64,000 nucleotides of DNA from Cynocephalus volans (GCF_027409185.1 NC_084467.1:82096501-82160500), one strand, 5' to 3'; shown: positions 12,245-24,084, counted from the first letter of the stretch. The notes: generated by a model not told the origin, from the sequence alone. Numbers and translations: made by a program.

Positions 12245-12500
12245 TTAAAAGTTTCATTTAGAGGAAACATTCATAAAGTATACAAATCTTACATATACTG
12301 CTTGAGGATTTTTAAACAAATGAATATGCTTATTAACTCCCACCAAGATCAAGATACAGAATCTCCTGTCTTCCATCCCCAGTAAATACCCACCAAAGGT
12401 AACGACTCTTCTGACCTGTATCACTTGTAGCTTTTTAAACTTTATATAAATGTTATATATGTGCTGTTTTGCATCTGACATTTTCCTTTTAATGTTATGT
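12245..12500 (-). mobile_element. Ancient L1 3'UTR-like fragment
   Basis: The + strand wording (CATTTAGAGGAAACATTC, ACCAAGATCAAGATACAGAA, CTTTTCTGACC-like context) matches the style of minus-strand ancient L1 3' UTRs. It is diverged and the ends are approximate. Confidence 0.35.
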
Positions 12501-13094
12501 CTGTGAGAATCATCCTTCTATGGTTAGTTGCAGAATTCCACTGTATGTATAGGATTTGTATTTTCTTCTGCTATGTGCTCTGCTCACTACTGGTTTGGGA
12601 CCACCTTGAACCAAGTTTAAGGCTTGAAATTCCCTTGCTTAGTTGTTTGGTCTTTATTTCTGTCTCCATATCTCTTGCTATGTTATTAAAACAATGATCC
12701 TAATTTTTTTAGGACTAACTGGCAGAAATTCTCAGGGCAAAAGTAGCTTGTGTGCTCTTTTACCTTTCTTGATTCTCATTTTTACTTCACTTGTCACCTT
12801 GCAATTCTGTATTGTCTTGGTTTGTTTTCTTTGATGCTTTAAAATTTTTGAAATATATTTAATCCAGATTTTTAAGTTTTTGTCTGTGGAAATAGTGATA
12901 GTTGATCCAAATATCCTAGCCTGCCATTATTGGAAACAGGAAGTTCTTATGTTCAGTTTTTAATTTTTGCTATTGTATTTTTATTTTCTAAGAGCTGGGG
13001 GTTTTTTGTTTTTTTGTTTTTCTGAATGTATTTTTAAAGTAGTATCTTTTACTTGTATCTTGGAGCAATATCTTCTCTTAGTTTGTTATATAGA

Positions 13095-13932
13095 TTAAAG
13101 ATAGGTTTATTGGGGGGAAACTGGATATCCACATGCAGAAGAATGAAATTAGACCCTCATCGACCATATACAAAAATATATGTAAAATGGATTAAAAACT
13201 TACATGTGAGACCTGAAACCATGAAAATACTAGAAGAAAACATAGGGGAAAAGCTCTGTGACACTGGTCTGGGCAAAGATTTTTAGGCTATGATACCAAA
13301 AGCACAGGCAACAAAAGCAAAAATAGACAAATGGGATTACATCAAACTAAAAACCTTCTGCACAGCAAGGAAAACAATCAGCAGAGTGAAGAGACAGCCT
13401 ACAGAATGGGAGAATGTATTTTCAAATTATACATCTTGTAAGGGGTTAATATCCAAAATATATGAGGAACCCAATCACCTCAATAGCAGGGAAAGAAATA
13501 ACCTGATTATAAAATGAGCCAAGGGCCTGAATAGACATTTCTCAAAAAGAAGATAGGTAAATGGCCAGCAGGTGTATGAACAAATGCTCAGCATCACTAA
13601 TCATCAGGGAGATGCATATTAAAACCATAATGAGATATTACCTCACACCTGTCAAAATGGCTATTATCAAAAACCAAAAGATAACAAGTGTTGGTGAGGA
13701 TGTGGAAAAGGGGAACCCTTGTACTAATTAGTAATAACTAATTAATGTAAATTAGTATAACCATTATGGAATACAGTGGAGGTTCCTCAAAAAATTAAAA
13801 ATAGAATTGGCATATGGTCCAGCAATCGTACTACTGGATATATATACAAAGGATATGAAATCAGCATGTCAAAGAGGTATGTGCACTCCCATGTTTGTTG
13901 TGGCATTATTCATAATAACCAAAACACGGAAT
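13095..13932 (+). pseudogene. Old L1 ORF2 3' region, part 1
   Basis: Conceptual translation gives diverged L1 ORF2 C-terminal sequence: [46 protein letters not shown] and related blocks, broken by stops and frameshifts. This lies downstream of the reverse transcriptase domain. The MaLR LTR at 13933-14736 interrupts the copy, which resumes at 14737. It is much more diverged than the L1s at 26732 and 48905, so it is an older insertion. Confidence 0.88.
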
Positions 13933-14159
13933 TGCTATGGTTTGAATGTTTGTGTCCCCTCCAAAACTCATGTTGAAACTTAATCCCCAATGTAACAGTA
14001 TTAAGGGGTTGAGCCTTTAGGAGGTGATTAGATCATGAGTACTCTGCCTTCATGGAAGAGATTAGAGCCCTTATAAAAGGGCTTGAGGGAGAGAGTTCAC
14101 CTCTTTCATCCCTTTTTGTCCTTCTGCCCGTGTGAAGACACAGCAAGAAGGCATCATCT

Positions 14160-14568
14160 TTTATTGTGTGTGTGTTTCTCATAAGTTTTATACTGATTTT
14201 TTTGTTGTTTTTTGTTTTTTTCAGGATAATTACTATATTTATCATTACATGATGTAATTATTTTTTGTGGCCCTTTACCAGTTTCTCGCTAACCCCCCTT
14301 TCCCCTCTCCCTTTCCCACCTCTGGTGACCTCAGTTCTGTTCTCCCCTTTTGTTTGTTTGGGTTTTTTTTTGGTGGCTGGCCAGTACACGGATTGAACCC
14401 TGGACCTAACGAGGCTCTAACCAAATGAGCTAACCGACCAGCCCTTGTTCTCTCCTTTTGAAAGCTTGATATCTCAGTGTTGTTTTGATTTGCATTTCCC
14501 TGATGTTTAGTGATGTTGAGCATTTTTTCACATGTCTGTTGGCCATTTGTATATGCCTGTTCACCTAA
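14160..14568 (-). mobile_element. L1 fragment nested in the MaLR LTR
   Basis: The LTR wording is interrupted after AAGGCATCATCTT and resumes near GGCGGCACCATCTTGG. In between, the + strand has T-rich sequence, then a pyrimidine-rich L1-3'UTR-like block. After a SINE it continues with TTTTGATTTGCATTTCCC and the sequence antisense to L1 ORF2 near its KKCSTSL/REMQIK region. The fragment is therefore minus-strand L1 3' sequence. Confidence 0.65.
14349..14444 (-). mobile_element. tRNA-Ile-derived SINE, monomer
   Basis: Read on the minus strand: GGGCTGGTCGGTTAGCTCAT (A box), GGGTTCAATCCGTG (B box), TGGCCAGCCACC and an A-run. Imperfect copies of TTCTCCCCTTTTG lie on both sides (near 14341 and 14448), consistent with target-site duplication. 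Confidence 0.9.
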
Positions 14569-14736
14569 AGGCGGCACCATCTTGGAAGCAGAAAACAGCC
14601 CTCACCAAACATTCATTCTGCTGGCTCCTTGATCTTGGACTTCCCAACCTCTAGATCTGTGAGAAATAAATTTCTATTATTTGTAAATTACCCAGTCTGT
14701 TTTGTTATAATATAGCAGCACAAATGGACTAAGACA

Positions 14737-15270
14737 GGAATCAATGTAAGTGTCCATCAGTGGAATGGATAAAGAGAATGTGGTATATATACACAATGGA
14801 ATATATTCAAGCTTTAAAAAGGAGATTCTGTCATTTGTGACAACATGGATGAACCTGGAGGACATTAAGTGAAGTAAGCCAGGTACAGAAAGACAAATAC
14901 CATATGATCTGTCTTATATGTGGAGTGTAAAAAAGTTGAACTCATAGGAACAGAGACTAAAATGGTGGTTACCAGAGGCTGAGAGGTGGGGGAGTCAGGA
15001 GATGTTTGTCAAAGGACACTAAATTTCAGTTAGGAGGAATAAGTTCGAGAGATCTATTATAAATTATTGTGACTTCAGTTAATAACAATATATCATATGC
15101 TTGAAAATTGCTAATGGAATAAGTTTTAAGTGTTCGCACCACAAAAAATTAGTATGTGAGGTAGTGCTTATGTTAAATAGCTTGATTTAGCCATTCCACA
15201 ATGTATACATATGTCAAAACATATTGTATACCATAAATATGATAATTTTTACTTGTCAGTTAAATATAAA
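14737..15270 (+). pseudogene. Old L1 ORF2 3' end and 3' UTR, part 2
   Basis: The sequence continues the 13095-13932 L1 after the LTR: GTCCATCAGTGGAATGG, GTGGTATATATACACAATGG and AACATGGATGAACCTGGAGG are the widely conserved L1 ORF2 C-terminal words. A diverged 3' UTR follows and fades out near 15270. Confidence 0.85.
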
Positions 15271-16200
15271 AAATGACAGGTTTTCTGTTTGGTTATGTTT
15301 AGTTTTCTTACCCTTGTATAATATCTATAATCTCCAAGTTTTTTTTTTCTTTGTTAGTTTTGGTATCTGTCTTTCATGTTAGAGACCTGAGTATTTTGTG
15401 ATTCCAGGACTCTGGAAAGATGTCTGTCAAGATTAGGGCATACTGAGTTCTGATATGCCCTACCTATAAGTTTAGAGTTTGGGCTGTTTGAAGTCTTTGA
15501 TCCCTTTAGGAGATTTTGCTTTATGGGTCCCCTGGTAGTGTTCAGATCCCCTACTTTTTTTCCAACCCTATTTTGAAAGCTCAGGAGGCGTGAACAGTTT
15601 TTTTGAGGTAAAAGCAAGTTGAGGTATTTGATCACATATACCATTGCTCTTTGTGGTGTTGGGAGCCACAGTTTGATTTCTTTTTCTTTTTTTTTAAATA
15701 TGTGATTAAACAAATAGTTTAAAACAAATACTTTTAAATTTGGAGGTAAGCTATCACTGGCATGGGTTTGTGAGCTCAGCACTGTCAGGGTTAGCATTGG
15801 TGCAGTTGTTTTGGACTTTCCCTCAGGGTTGGAAGAAAAGAAAAAGAAAGGGGAACAACATCCACTAGATCTATCTGCCTTTTTATCAGGAATGCAAAAA
15901 CTTTCCTAGAAATCCCCCAACAAACTTCTCCTTTGGTCTTACTGTCCAGAGCTGGGCACATTGCCACCTGAACAAAATTAGGATTCTATTAACAAGAAAG
16001 AAGAGGAATAGGTATAAGGTACCCAAAGTGTAGAATATATGGTCTCTGTCCCCAAGGAGTTAATGATGGCTTCATAGAGACAAAACATATATATGTGTCT
16101 ATTTGAGTAATAACATGGGAATTAAGAAAAGGCAAGAATATAAATGACAGAGCAGACATTTTAGAAGAGGTGGAGTTTTCAGAAGTCTCACATAGCCTAC
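15271..16200. other. No gene seen
   Basis: Single-copy-looking intronic sequence. A 147-codon minus frame at 15354-15797 has no recognisable domain, splice context or composition that supports coding. Confidence 0.5.
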
Positions 16201-16618
16201 TGTATTAGTCAGTTTTCTGTTGCTTATAATGGAATACCTGAAAGTGGCTAATTTATAAAGAAACAGCAATTGTTTCTTACAGTTTGGGGGCTGGGAAGTC
16301 CAGAGCCAAGGGGTACATCTGGTGAGGGCCTTCTTCTTGGTGGGAACTTACAGAGTCCTGTGGCGACTCAGGGTATCCCATAGTGAGGGCCGAGCAAGAG
16401 CACACTAAACATGCTTCCTCCTCTCCTTATAAAGCTACAAGTTCCTTTCCTGTGATAACCCACTTATCCATTAACCCATTACTCCATGAATGGATTAATC
16501 CATTCATGAGAGCATAGTCCTCACAATCCAGTCACTTCTTCAAGGCCCCGTGTTTCAGATACCATATTGGGGATTAAGTTCCACATGAGTTTTGGAGGGG
16601 ACAGACATCAGACCATTG
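16201..16618 (-). mobile_element. MaLR-type LTR, minus strand
   Basis: The + strand starts TGTATTAGTCAGTTTTCTG and contains GGCTAATTTATAAAG, GGTGAGGGCCTTCTTC and GGGGATTAAGTTCC. These are the reverse complement of MaLR LTR wording. The right end near CAGACCATTG is worn, and no 5-bp duplication could be confirmed. It is a solo LTR with no internal region. Confidence 0.75.
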
Positions 16619-16984
16619 TTTTAAAAGGCCTGTTGGTGAAGGGCTTGTGCATCTTTACTGGAATCTGTGGGCTGCTTATTGCTTGCCACACCACACCATG
16701 CTTATAGCACATGCCAGAACAGATGGGTGTTTTTAACAAGTATCCAGAATTGATGGGTAAGGCATGGTAGACTTGACCTGACCCCAGACTAATGAGAAAG
16801 CACTTTAGGGACTGAGGAAGGAGTTCTGAAACAGAAGTACAGAAGTTTATTTTGAGTAGAAAGTTTCCCTGGATGTTGGGAACAATAAAGATCTCCTGTC
16901 CCTTGTTACCTAGATATAATACCAGGCTATTAATTTATCTACAGAGAGTGAGAGGCCATCAACCTGGAGTTGGCACTTGCTATT
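16619..16984. other. No gene seen
   Basis: Short unique interval between the MaLR LTR and the old L1 block. Nothing recognisable. Confidence 0.45.
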
Positions 16985-18745
16985 TTATTTTCTTTAAATT
17001 GACAGACTTTATTTGTTAGGACAATTTTAGATTTACATAGAAATTGAGTAGATAGTGTAGAGATAGCAGAGTACCCATATTACTCCCCCTCAAGTATCTT
17101 AATATATTACATTAGTATGGTACATTTGTTATAATTAATGAACGAATATTGATATATTATTAACTAAAGGTCAAAGTTTATTCAGATTTCCTTGGTTTTT
17201 ACCTAATGCCCTTTTCTGTGTCATATTACATTTAGAGGGCTAGCTGGTTAGCTCTGTTGGTTAGAGCAAAGTCCAGAGTTTCATCTCTGTACTGGCCAGA
17301 TACCAACAAAACAAAACAAAAAAACCCCAAAACACATTACATTTAGTTGTTATGTCTCCTTAGGCACTTTTTGGCTTTGTCATTTTCTCAGACTTTCTTT
17401 GTTTTTGATGACCTTGAGAGTTTTGAGGAATACTGGTCAGGTAATAGGAAACCCCTCTATTGCAATGTGTCTGATTTTTTTTCATGATGAGAGTGGGGTT
17501 ATGAGTTTTGGGGGACAAAGACCATGTGCCATTTTCATCACATAATTCCAAGAGTATATATATTATCAACAGGATTTATCACTGTTGATATTGCTTTTAG
17601 TCACCTGGCTGAAGTAGTGTTTGTCAGGTTTTCCCACTGTATTCTTCCCCCTCTCTCTATACCGTACTCTTTGGAAGGAAGTCACTGTATGCTTTCCACA
17701 CTGAAGGAGGGGGAGTTATGCTCCCCTCCTTTAGGATGGAGTATCTACATAATTTATTTGGAATTCTTCTGTACAGGAGATTTGTCTCTTCTCCCCCATT
17801 TATTAACTTTCTCAATAATTTATGTTAGTAGGGCCTCAAGGAGATTCATTTTATACTTTGGGTTATAATCCAGTACTACTTCATTAGTTTTGTTGCTCAG
17901 GTAGTTTCAGTTTTTGCCATTGGAGCTTTCTCAGTTGGCTCCTGTACCCCTTTAAACACGCTCAATAAGAATGATTTTTCAAAGCACTTCCTTACTTTCT
18001 GGGACTACAAGATGATCCAGGTTGCCCCAGTCCTAGGATCAGCCATTTCTCCAAAGTGCCCTGGTTCATTTTATTGGAGAATTGATTTAGACACCAAGAT
18101 ATGGGTGCTAAGTGTGCTCATTGCTACTGGGGTGTCTTTTTTTTTAAGGTCCTCTCAGCTGATAAAGCAAAGAAATATATGTGTATATACTAACCTGTGT
18201 ATATACATATACCTATAAATATTTCTGTATGTAACCATTTATATCTATATTAAATAAAACCCTAGTTCTTATGGATGCCTCCAAATCTGATCCATTATCA
18301 CATATATCTTTCTAGCCACCCTCCTTGCTTATCTGTAAATTCCCACTCTAACAACTCCCTCTAGATGCCATTCATTTGCATAATTTTTTATTTCCAATAT
18401 ATACGTTTAGCAGTATCAGAGTTAACCTATATCCCAATGTGAAACAACTTTATCAACTAGAGTATGGTGATTATGTGCTTTATTTCCAAAGTTACTTAAG
18501 TCAGCACCTTTCCTGCCATCCCCTTCATAAGGGTTGTTCATATATTTGTAAGACAGATTCTTTTGTCACGGTCTGCATTGTTTCCTGGGGTCAGTCATCT
18601 GACCTCCTAAATGATTTTGTTTTTTAAATTACATACATTAAGGTTCATTCTTTGTGCTGTGATGTTTGTAGGTTTTGACAAATGCATAATGTACATATCC
18701 ACCACTCCAAGATCATATAGAACAGTTTCAACACCTTAAAATTCT
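16985..18745 (-). mobile_element. Ancient L1 3'UTR, minus strand
   Basis: The + strand carries the antisense of long ancient L1 3' UTRs: GACAATTTTAGATTTACATAG near the left, ATTCTTCTGTACAGGAGATT in the middle, and GTTTGTAGGTTTTGACAAATG near the right. The copy is diverged and its limits are approximate; it may be more than one fragment. A SINE inserted at 17236. Confidence 0.6.
17236..17332 (+). mobile_element. tRNA-Ile-derived SINE, monomer
   Basis: AGGGCTAGCTGGTTAGCTCT and GGTTAGAGCAAAG form the A-box side. The B box is worn to AGAGTTTCATCTCTG, followed by ACTGGCCAG and an A/C-rich tail. Flanks CATATTACATTTAG (17222-17235) and CACATTACATTTAG (17333-17346) are a 14-bp target-site duplication with one mismatch. 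Confidence 0.88.
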
Positions 18746-18749
18746 CCTG

Positions 18750-19490
18750 TGGCCTACCTCACACCCATTAGGTTGGCTACTATAAAAACAACAGAAAATA
18801 ACAAGTGTTGATGAGGGTGTGAAGAAATTGGAGCCCTTGTGCATTGCTGGTGGGAATGTAAAATGGTATAGCACTGTGGAAAACAGTATGGCTACTCCTC
18901 AAAAAATTAAACGTATGGGCCAGTAATACCATTTCTGGATATATTCCCAAAAGAATTGAAAGCAGAGTCTTGAAGAAATATTTGTACACTCATGTTCATG
19001 GCAACATTATTCACAATATCCAGAAGATGGAAGCAACCCAAATATCCACTGGCAATAAATGGATAAGCAAACTGTGACAAATACATACCAAGAATATTAT
19101 TCAGCCTTGAAAAGGAAGGACATTCTGACATACTATAAAACATTTATGAACCTTAAGGACATTTTGCTAAGTAATATAAGCCAGTCACAAAAAGACAAAT
19201 ACTGTATGATTCCACTTACATGAGGTACCTAGAATAGTTAAAATCATAGAGGAGTTAGTAGAATGGTGGTTGCCAGAGGCTGCAGGGAGGAGGAATGGCG
19301 AGTTATTGTTTAATGGGTATAGAGTTTCAGTTTTGCAAGATGAAAAGAGTTCTGGAGATGGATGGGTGGTGGTGATGGTTGGTTGCATAGCAGTGTGAAT
19401 GTACTTAATATCACTGCACTGTACACTTCTAAGTGGTTAAGATGATAAATTTTATGTTATGTCTATTTCACCACAGTGAAAAGTATTACT
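18750..19490 (+). pseudogene. Ancient L1 ORF2 3' end and 3' UTR
   Basis: Contains TGGTGGGAATGTAAAATGG, CAGTATGGCTACTCCTCAAA, CACTCATGTTCATGGCAAC and AAAAGACAAATACTGTATGA in the order expected for the end of L1 ORF2 and the start of the 3' UTR. The frame is broken by many stops. It ends near CACCACAGTGAAAAG. Confidence 0.8.
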
Positions 19491-19574
19491 TTTCCCACAC
19501 CCCTCCCCCATACTCTATGCTTCTTCTATTCATCCCCCTACCCTCTGCAATCACTGATCTTTTTATTGTGACTT

Positions 19575-20285
19575 TTCATCACCCCAAAGAATGCCAGTAC
19601 CCATGAGGAGTGACTACTCCCTATTTGCCCCTTTCCAACCTCAATCTTAGGAAACTTATAATCTTTCTGTCTGTATAGATTTACCTATTCCTTTTCGTAT
19701 AAATGGAATCCCACAATATGTGGTCATTGGTGACTGGCGTGTTTCAATTAGCATTAATATTTTCAAGGTTCATCCATGGATATATCTGATCAGTATTTCA
19801 TTCTTTTTTTTATTACCGAATAATATTTCATTGTATGCATATAACACATTTTATTAATCCATTAGTTGATGGTTATTTGGATTTTTTCCACTTTTGGTTA
19901 TTATGAATAATGATGCTATGAACATTCGTGGATGAGTTTTTGCGTGGATATGTATTTTTATTTCTCTTGGGTATATACTTAAGAGTGGAATTGCTGAGTC
20001 AATTGCTGGAATTGGTAACTCTTTGTTTAACTGTTTTAGGAACCTCCCATACTGTTTTGCATTTTATATTATCACCACCAGTGTATTGGGGCCCACTTTC
20101 TACTCATGTTTGCTAACACTTGGTATCATCTTACTTTCTGATTATAGCCATCATAGAGAGTAAAGTAGTTTTGATCTGCGTTTACCTGATGACAAATGAT
20201 GTTGTGTGTCTTTTCATGTGCTTATTGTCCATTTGTATATCTTCTTTGGAGAAGTGTCTATTGATCTCAGTTAACTTTTAAATAT
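19575..20285 (-). pseudogene. Ancient L1 fragment, minus strand
   Basis: Antisense L1 wording runs through ATTTACCTATTCCTTTTCG, AATAATATTTCATTGTATG, GGTATATACTTAAGAGTGG and AACCTCCCATACTGTTTTGC. It lies head-on to the previous fragment, so these are two separate insertions or an inverted one. No coding potential remains. Confidence 0.78.
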
Positions 20286-21125
20286 GAATGTTCACCTTAA
20301 ATTCCTGTGGGTAGTATGTACTAGTAAAATATAAAGACTGTTTTACTAGTAATACTGATGGCAGTGGTACTGTGTTAAGAAAAGGAAAAATATAATTGTG
20401 GTGTTAAGAAAATACTGTATTTATATTTGATGTTTCCCCCCAAACTTTTCAGCCACTGTTTTATACTAAGAGATATTTGATTTTGGCATTAATTCAAGAA
20501 ACTTAAAATCCAAGTGTAAATGTTAGCTATGCTATCTTTTTCTTTTTTAAAGAAACTTTTGAGCTAACTGGCACTCCACTTGTCTTGCCTCCCTTGCCTC
20601 TGACCATGGATGGCAGCTTTTGCTGTTGTCTAGGTAGAATGATTTCTTATGTTGTTAGGTCTCAGTAATTTCAGCTTTAAAAGGCCAGGAAAAGTGGGGT
20701 CTAGGTGGTGTTTAAAAATAAAGAAAACCTACATAATTCAACCATGACCTTTTGAATACTGGATTTTATTGCAGAATTTCATTAATTTCTGTAACTAAGA
20801 TATTTTGGCTATTTGGTTCTATTCTAGGAAGAATAATGGCAATTTATCATTCTCTTTTAGTGATGCAGGATTACAGATGCTGCCGTGGTACTTATTTACT
20901 CGCTTATGTTGTAGATAGGATGTTAGTTATGTTAATCAAAGTCACATTTTTGTTTTCTCTCTTTTAGTATTTTTACTTTATTATTTACATTAAGAACATA
21001 ATTCTTTCTGATTTATCCTAATTGTTTCTTGCTTGGGTGTTTCTTACTGGTACATTCTTTCATTCAACTTCTGATAGTCCAGAAGTTATTGATTTATTTT
21101 GTGGATTTTATACTCTTTAAACAAC
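20286..21125. other. No gene seen
   Basis: AT-rich intronic sequence without a repeat I can name. Confidence 0.45.
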
Positions 21126-21144
21126 TCCTCTCTATTTTATTTTA

Positions 21145-22915
21145 TTTTTATTTATTTATTTTTTAAATTTTTATTGAATCAAAATTGATTATACATATTT
21201 TTGGGGTTCAGCATTGAGATATGTTGATCAAATCAATACTACTGGCATATATATTGTTACAAATCGTAATTATTCTTTATGCCACTTGTCCAATCTCTCC
21301 CTATTCCCTTCTCCCTCCCCCCTCCCCCCTCTAATTACCCTAGATTTCTTCTCTCCTTCTGAAAGAATAATGGTTACTCTGTTGATTTGTTGTCTAGATG
21401 ATCTGTCCAATGCTGAGAGGTGTGATCAGGTCCCCCAGTATTATCATAGAGCAGATGCTTCTTCTGTCACTCTGAAATGGGCTTTGTAGGGAGAGACGTC
21501 CTCTTCTTTTCTTTATCTCCACTGGTGACTCTGCTTGTGTCAGTGCACTCCAGTGGCTGGTAGATCATCTGTGTGGTGGTTGTGGCATCTAGCTGCTTTC
21601 ATAGCAGCCATGGTTATTGTGATGGCTGTAGTGGGCCACCCCCATGGAGGTGATGTATTGGCATGCTCCTTTGTGCTAGTGGTGTGCCTGGTTGTGGGGA
21701 GTGTCCGGTCCCCAGCTCCATACCCTGGGCCCCTGGGCGGGCCCCGAAGCACTGGAGCAGTATGCCTGGTTTTGGGAAGGGGGTCTGGTCTCTGGTTCTA
21801 TGCCTCAGGTCCCCGGGCGGGCCCCGAGGTGCTGGCACAGTGTGCCTGGTTGTGGGATGGGGGTCCAGTCCACTTCCCCAGCCTCAGGTCCCCAGGCTGG
21901 CCCCAAGGTGCTGATGGTATGCCTGGATGTGGGAGTGTGGTCCGGTCCCTGGCTCCAAGCCTCATGTTCCTAGGTGGCCTGAGGCCCTGGTGATGTGAAT
22001 GGTTGTGGGCAAGGGTCCAGTTCCCGGCTCCATGCCTCCTGTCCCCTGTTGGGCCCCAAGGCACTGGTGGTGTGCCTGGGCTGGAACTAATTTGTTGTCC
22101 TTTGCTTACTTCTAAAATGGGGGAACTTCCTGTGGGAACCAGTACTTGAGCTCTGTGGTTGAGCTAAATTGCTGCTTTGTTGTTGTTTCCATAGGGAAGA
22201 TTTTTTCTGCAGCTCAGGGTTTAATGGTTGACCTTATAGGTACTTCTGGCTCTCCAGGGACCCGGTGCACCTGGGTTGTGTAGAAACTCTGATCTGGGCC
22301 TGAGGTTTTTCATCAAACTGCATCCCACGCAATTCTGCATTCCTGACCAGTCTCCTCTGAGTGGTTCTGTGCTGATTTGGGGGCAGATTGGCTGTCCTTG
22401 CGGTGTCCCAGTGTTCTCCTGGTGGGCCCGTCTCCCCCACCCCCTGTGCTCTAAACACCTCTCGTGGGATTGGCCGTGCTCCTATCCCTTGGATGACTCA
22501 CCAGCCTCTGAATGGCTCCCTTTTTCAGCTGTTCTGGCTCCTCGCTCCTGCATGGGTCCACGTGAGCCCTATTAGTTGTCTTGCTGTCCTGGGGGCCACC
22601 AAGGCCCTCTTCTCCCCTGCCACCTCCAAGTAACTCCATCCGAAGGGTACAGCTATGGCTTCTGCCGGCTCCTGCTCCATGCACTCAGCAGTTGGATCCT
22701 TAAAGCAGCCACTTCCTGAAATGGTCAGAGCAGTTTTTTTCTTTCTCTCATTGTGGTTTCTCCCTACTTCATGAACTCCATAGGTCTCTCCTCCTCTTCC
22801 CCTGAGCTCCAGCAGCCCCAGCTTGGCTGATGTTACATTTTTATAGTTGTGATTTGGTTGATTTGTGGGAGAGAGTGATTCTGGGGACTGTCTATTCTGC
22901 CATCTTGACTGGAAG
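21145..22915 (-). mobile_element. Composite VNTR retroelement, SVA/LAVA-like in plan
   Basis: On the minus strand the unit begins GACTTCCAGTCAAGATGGC, an L1-type 5' end, and has an 835-bp 5' module homologous to 11135-11933. A GC-rich VNTR follows, with five units of 76-80 bp at 21682-22080. Next are about 135 bp of transitional sequence and an L1-like 3' UTR with a polypurine block, ATGTATAATCAATTTTGATT, AATAAA and an A-rich tail. Flanks TCCTCTCTATTTTATTTTA (21126-21144) and TCCTCTCTTTTATTTTA (22916-22932) form one target-site duplication around the whole unit. No ORF1, endonuclease or reverse transcriptase sequence is present, so it would depend on L1 enzymes in trans. The alternative is an L1 subfamily with a VNTR in its 5' UTR that lost both ORFs in this copy. 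Confidence 0.8.
21682..22080 (-). repeat. GC-rich VNTR of ~77-80 bp units
   Basis: Units begin at about 21682, 21760, 21840, 21917, 21994 and 22070 (partial). Each carries variants of TGCCTGGTTGTGGG, GGTCCGGTCCC, ATGCCTCAGGTCCC and GGGCGGGCCCCGAGG. Units differ from each other by roughly one base in five to ten by eye. The long open frames here are by-products of the repeat. Confidence 0.9.
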
Positions 22916-22932
22916 TCCTCTCTTTTATTTTA

Positions 22933-23056
22933 GTTAGCCTATGGGCATTTGGCCATTTTGGCCTGGTAATTTTGATCAAGTTTTGGGGTTTTTGGGTGGG
23001 CAGCTGTTTGTAGCTTTGTAAGACTTCATTGGTGATTGTGATTCTCACCTGGCTGA
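22933..23056. other. Unique spacer
   Basis: Nothing recognisable. Confidence 0.4.
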
Positions 23057-23255
23057 GAAATGTTGCTCTTAACTTGTGATCTACAAATCTGGGTGATCAT
23101 TAGAATTATCTAGGGAATTAAAAGAAGGCAGTAACAACAATATAAACTCCCAAGTCCTACTGTAACCTCCTTAATCAGAATCTCCAGGAATGAGGCCCAA
23201 CTGGAAAATATCCCAAATGATTCTGATAAAACCAAGGTTTGAGAACTATTGCTTT
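23057..23255 (+). mobile_element. MER5A-like hAT MITE
   Basis: Contains diverged versions of the MER5 words: ATCATTAGAATTATCTAGGG, TCAGAATCTCCAGGAATGAG and TGATTCTGATAAAACCAAGG, ending with GAGAACTATTGC. An old non-autonomous hAT element. Confidence 0.65.
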
Positions 23256-23399
23256 ACATACTCTAAAATCTATACTTATTTCAAGCCTTTAGACATTAGA
23301 AAATTCCTTGTACTTGGACTGGGTCATATTCCCTTCCCACTCCTATTAAATTGGTTTTAGTAATACTAATAACAATCTACTAATTAGTTTAATACTTAA

Positions 23400-23565
23400 C
23401 TATATTTGAGGCAGTTTATCTCACTTTTTTAGGTTCAGAGAGGTTAATAAGTATCTTGTCCAAAATTACCTCAGGGGAAGTGGCAGAGCTAGGATATAAA
23501 TTCAGGTGTTTCTCTATTCAGAGCCTTTATTCTTTACTGTGAATATTACACTACCTTTATTGAAT
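23400..23565 (+). mobile_element. MIR SINE remnant
   Basis: GGTTCAGAGAGGTTAATAAG, GGGGAAGTGGCAGAGCTAGG and the later TTCAGAGCCTTTATTCTT follow the MIR core and 3' order. Confidence 0.7.
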
Positions 23566-24084
23566 TGCTTTTGTTGAGAAGCCAGCCGTCAGTGTATGTG
23601 CAGAGAGGTTATTAAAAAAAGTCGTAACAATTTGTTAGTTTACTATAAAGGCATTTTTGAGAATATCACTGAATGCCTTATAGTGTTATTCTCTATGAGA
23701 CTCATTGGAGAAATTTAAAGCTTTTTCATCATGTAGACACTGTGTTTCTTATGACTATTTACATTTCCCATTTTGCACTTGCTGCTAGAAAACTTAGTCA
23801 GATTTCTGGTTCACCGTTTGCAAGTGTATAGGATTTCTTCTTGCATTTTGTTTACAAATTTCATTCTTGGTATCATCTTAGATTTGTCTTTTTTTTTTTT
23901 TTTCCGTTTTTCTCATCTCTTTTAAAATTGTTTTATCTTGCTGTGTTATCTTTATAAGTCATTTTAAAGGAAAGTGTTAAGTAATTAACAAGTGATTTTG
24001 AGCCATTTTATATAATTCTGGCCAAAAATCTTTTTGAAAAAGTTGACTTTGGGGAAGAGAGGAGCTGGCAATTTGGAACATTGT
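23566..24084. other. No gene seen
   Basis: AT-rich interval with a T-run at about 23890. Nothing recognisable. Confidence 0.45.

Larger units (their letters stand above)
13933..14736 (+). mobile_element. Solitary MaLR-type LTR (ERVL-MaLR)
   Basis: The element begins TGCTATGGTTTGAATG and ends GGACTAAGACA, giving the TG...CA ends of an LTR. It is flanked by the 5-bp duplication GGAAT at 13928-13932 and 14737-14741. Inside are CTTATAAAAGGGCTTGAGG (TATA-like) and GAGAAATAAATTTC (polyadenylation signal). These are typical of the mammalian MaLR group. Only the LTR is present, with no internal retroviral genes. A second insertion at about 14160-14568 enlarges it. Confidence 0.85.

Noticed and set aside
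21535..21993. 152-codon + frame over the VNTR
   Set aside because: Antisense to the element and periodic because the DNA is tandemly repeated; no family resemblance.
21682..22080. CRISPR-like periodic array
   Set aside because: Units are contiguous 76-80 bp tandem repeats with no short conserved repeat separated by unique spacers, and the host is a mammal.
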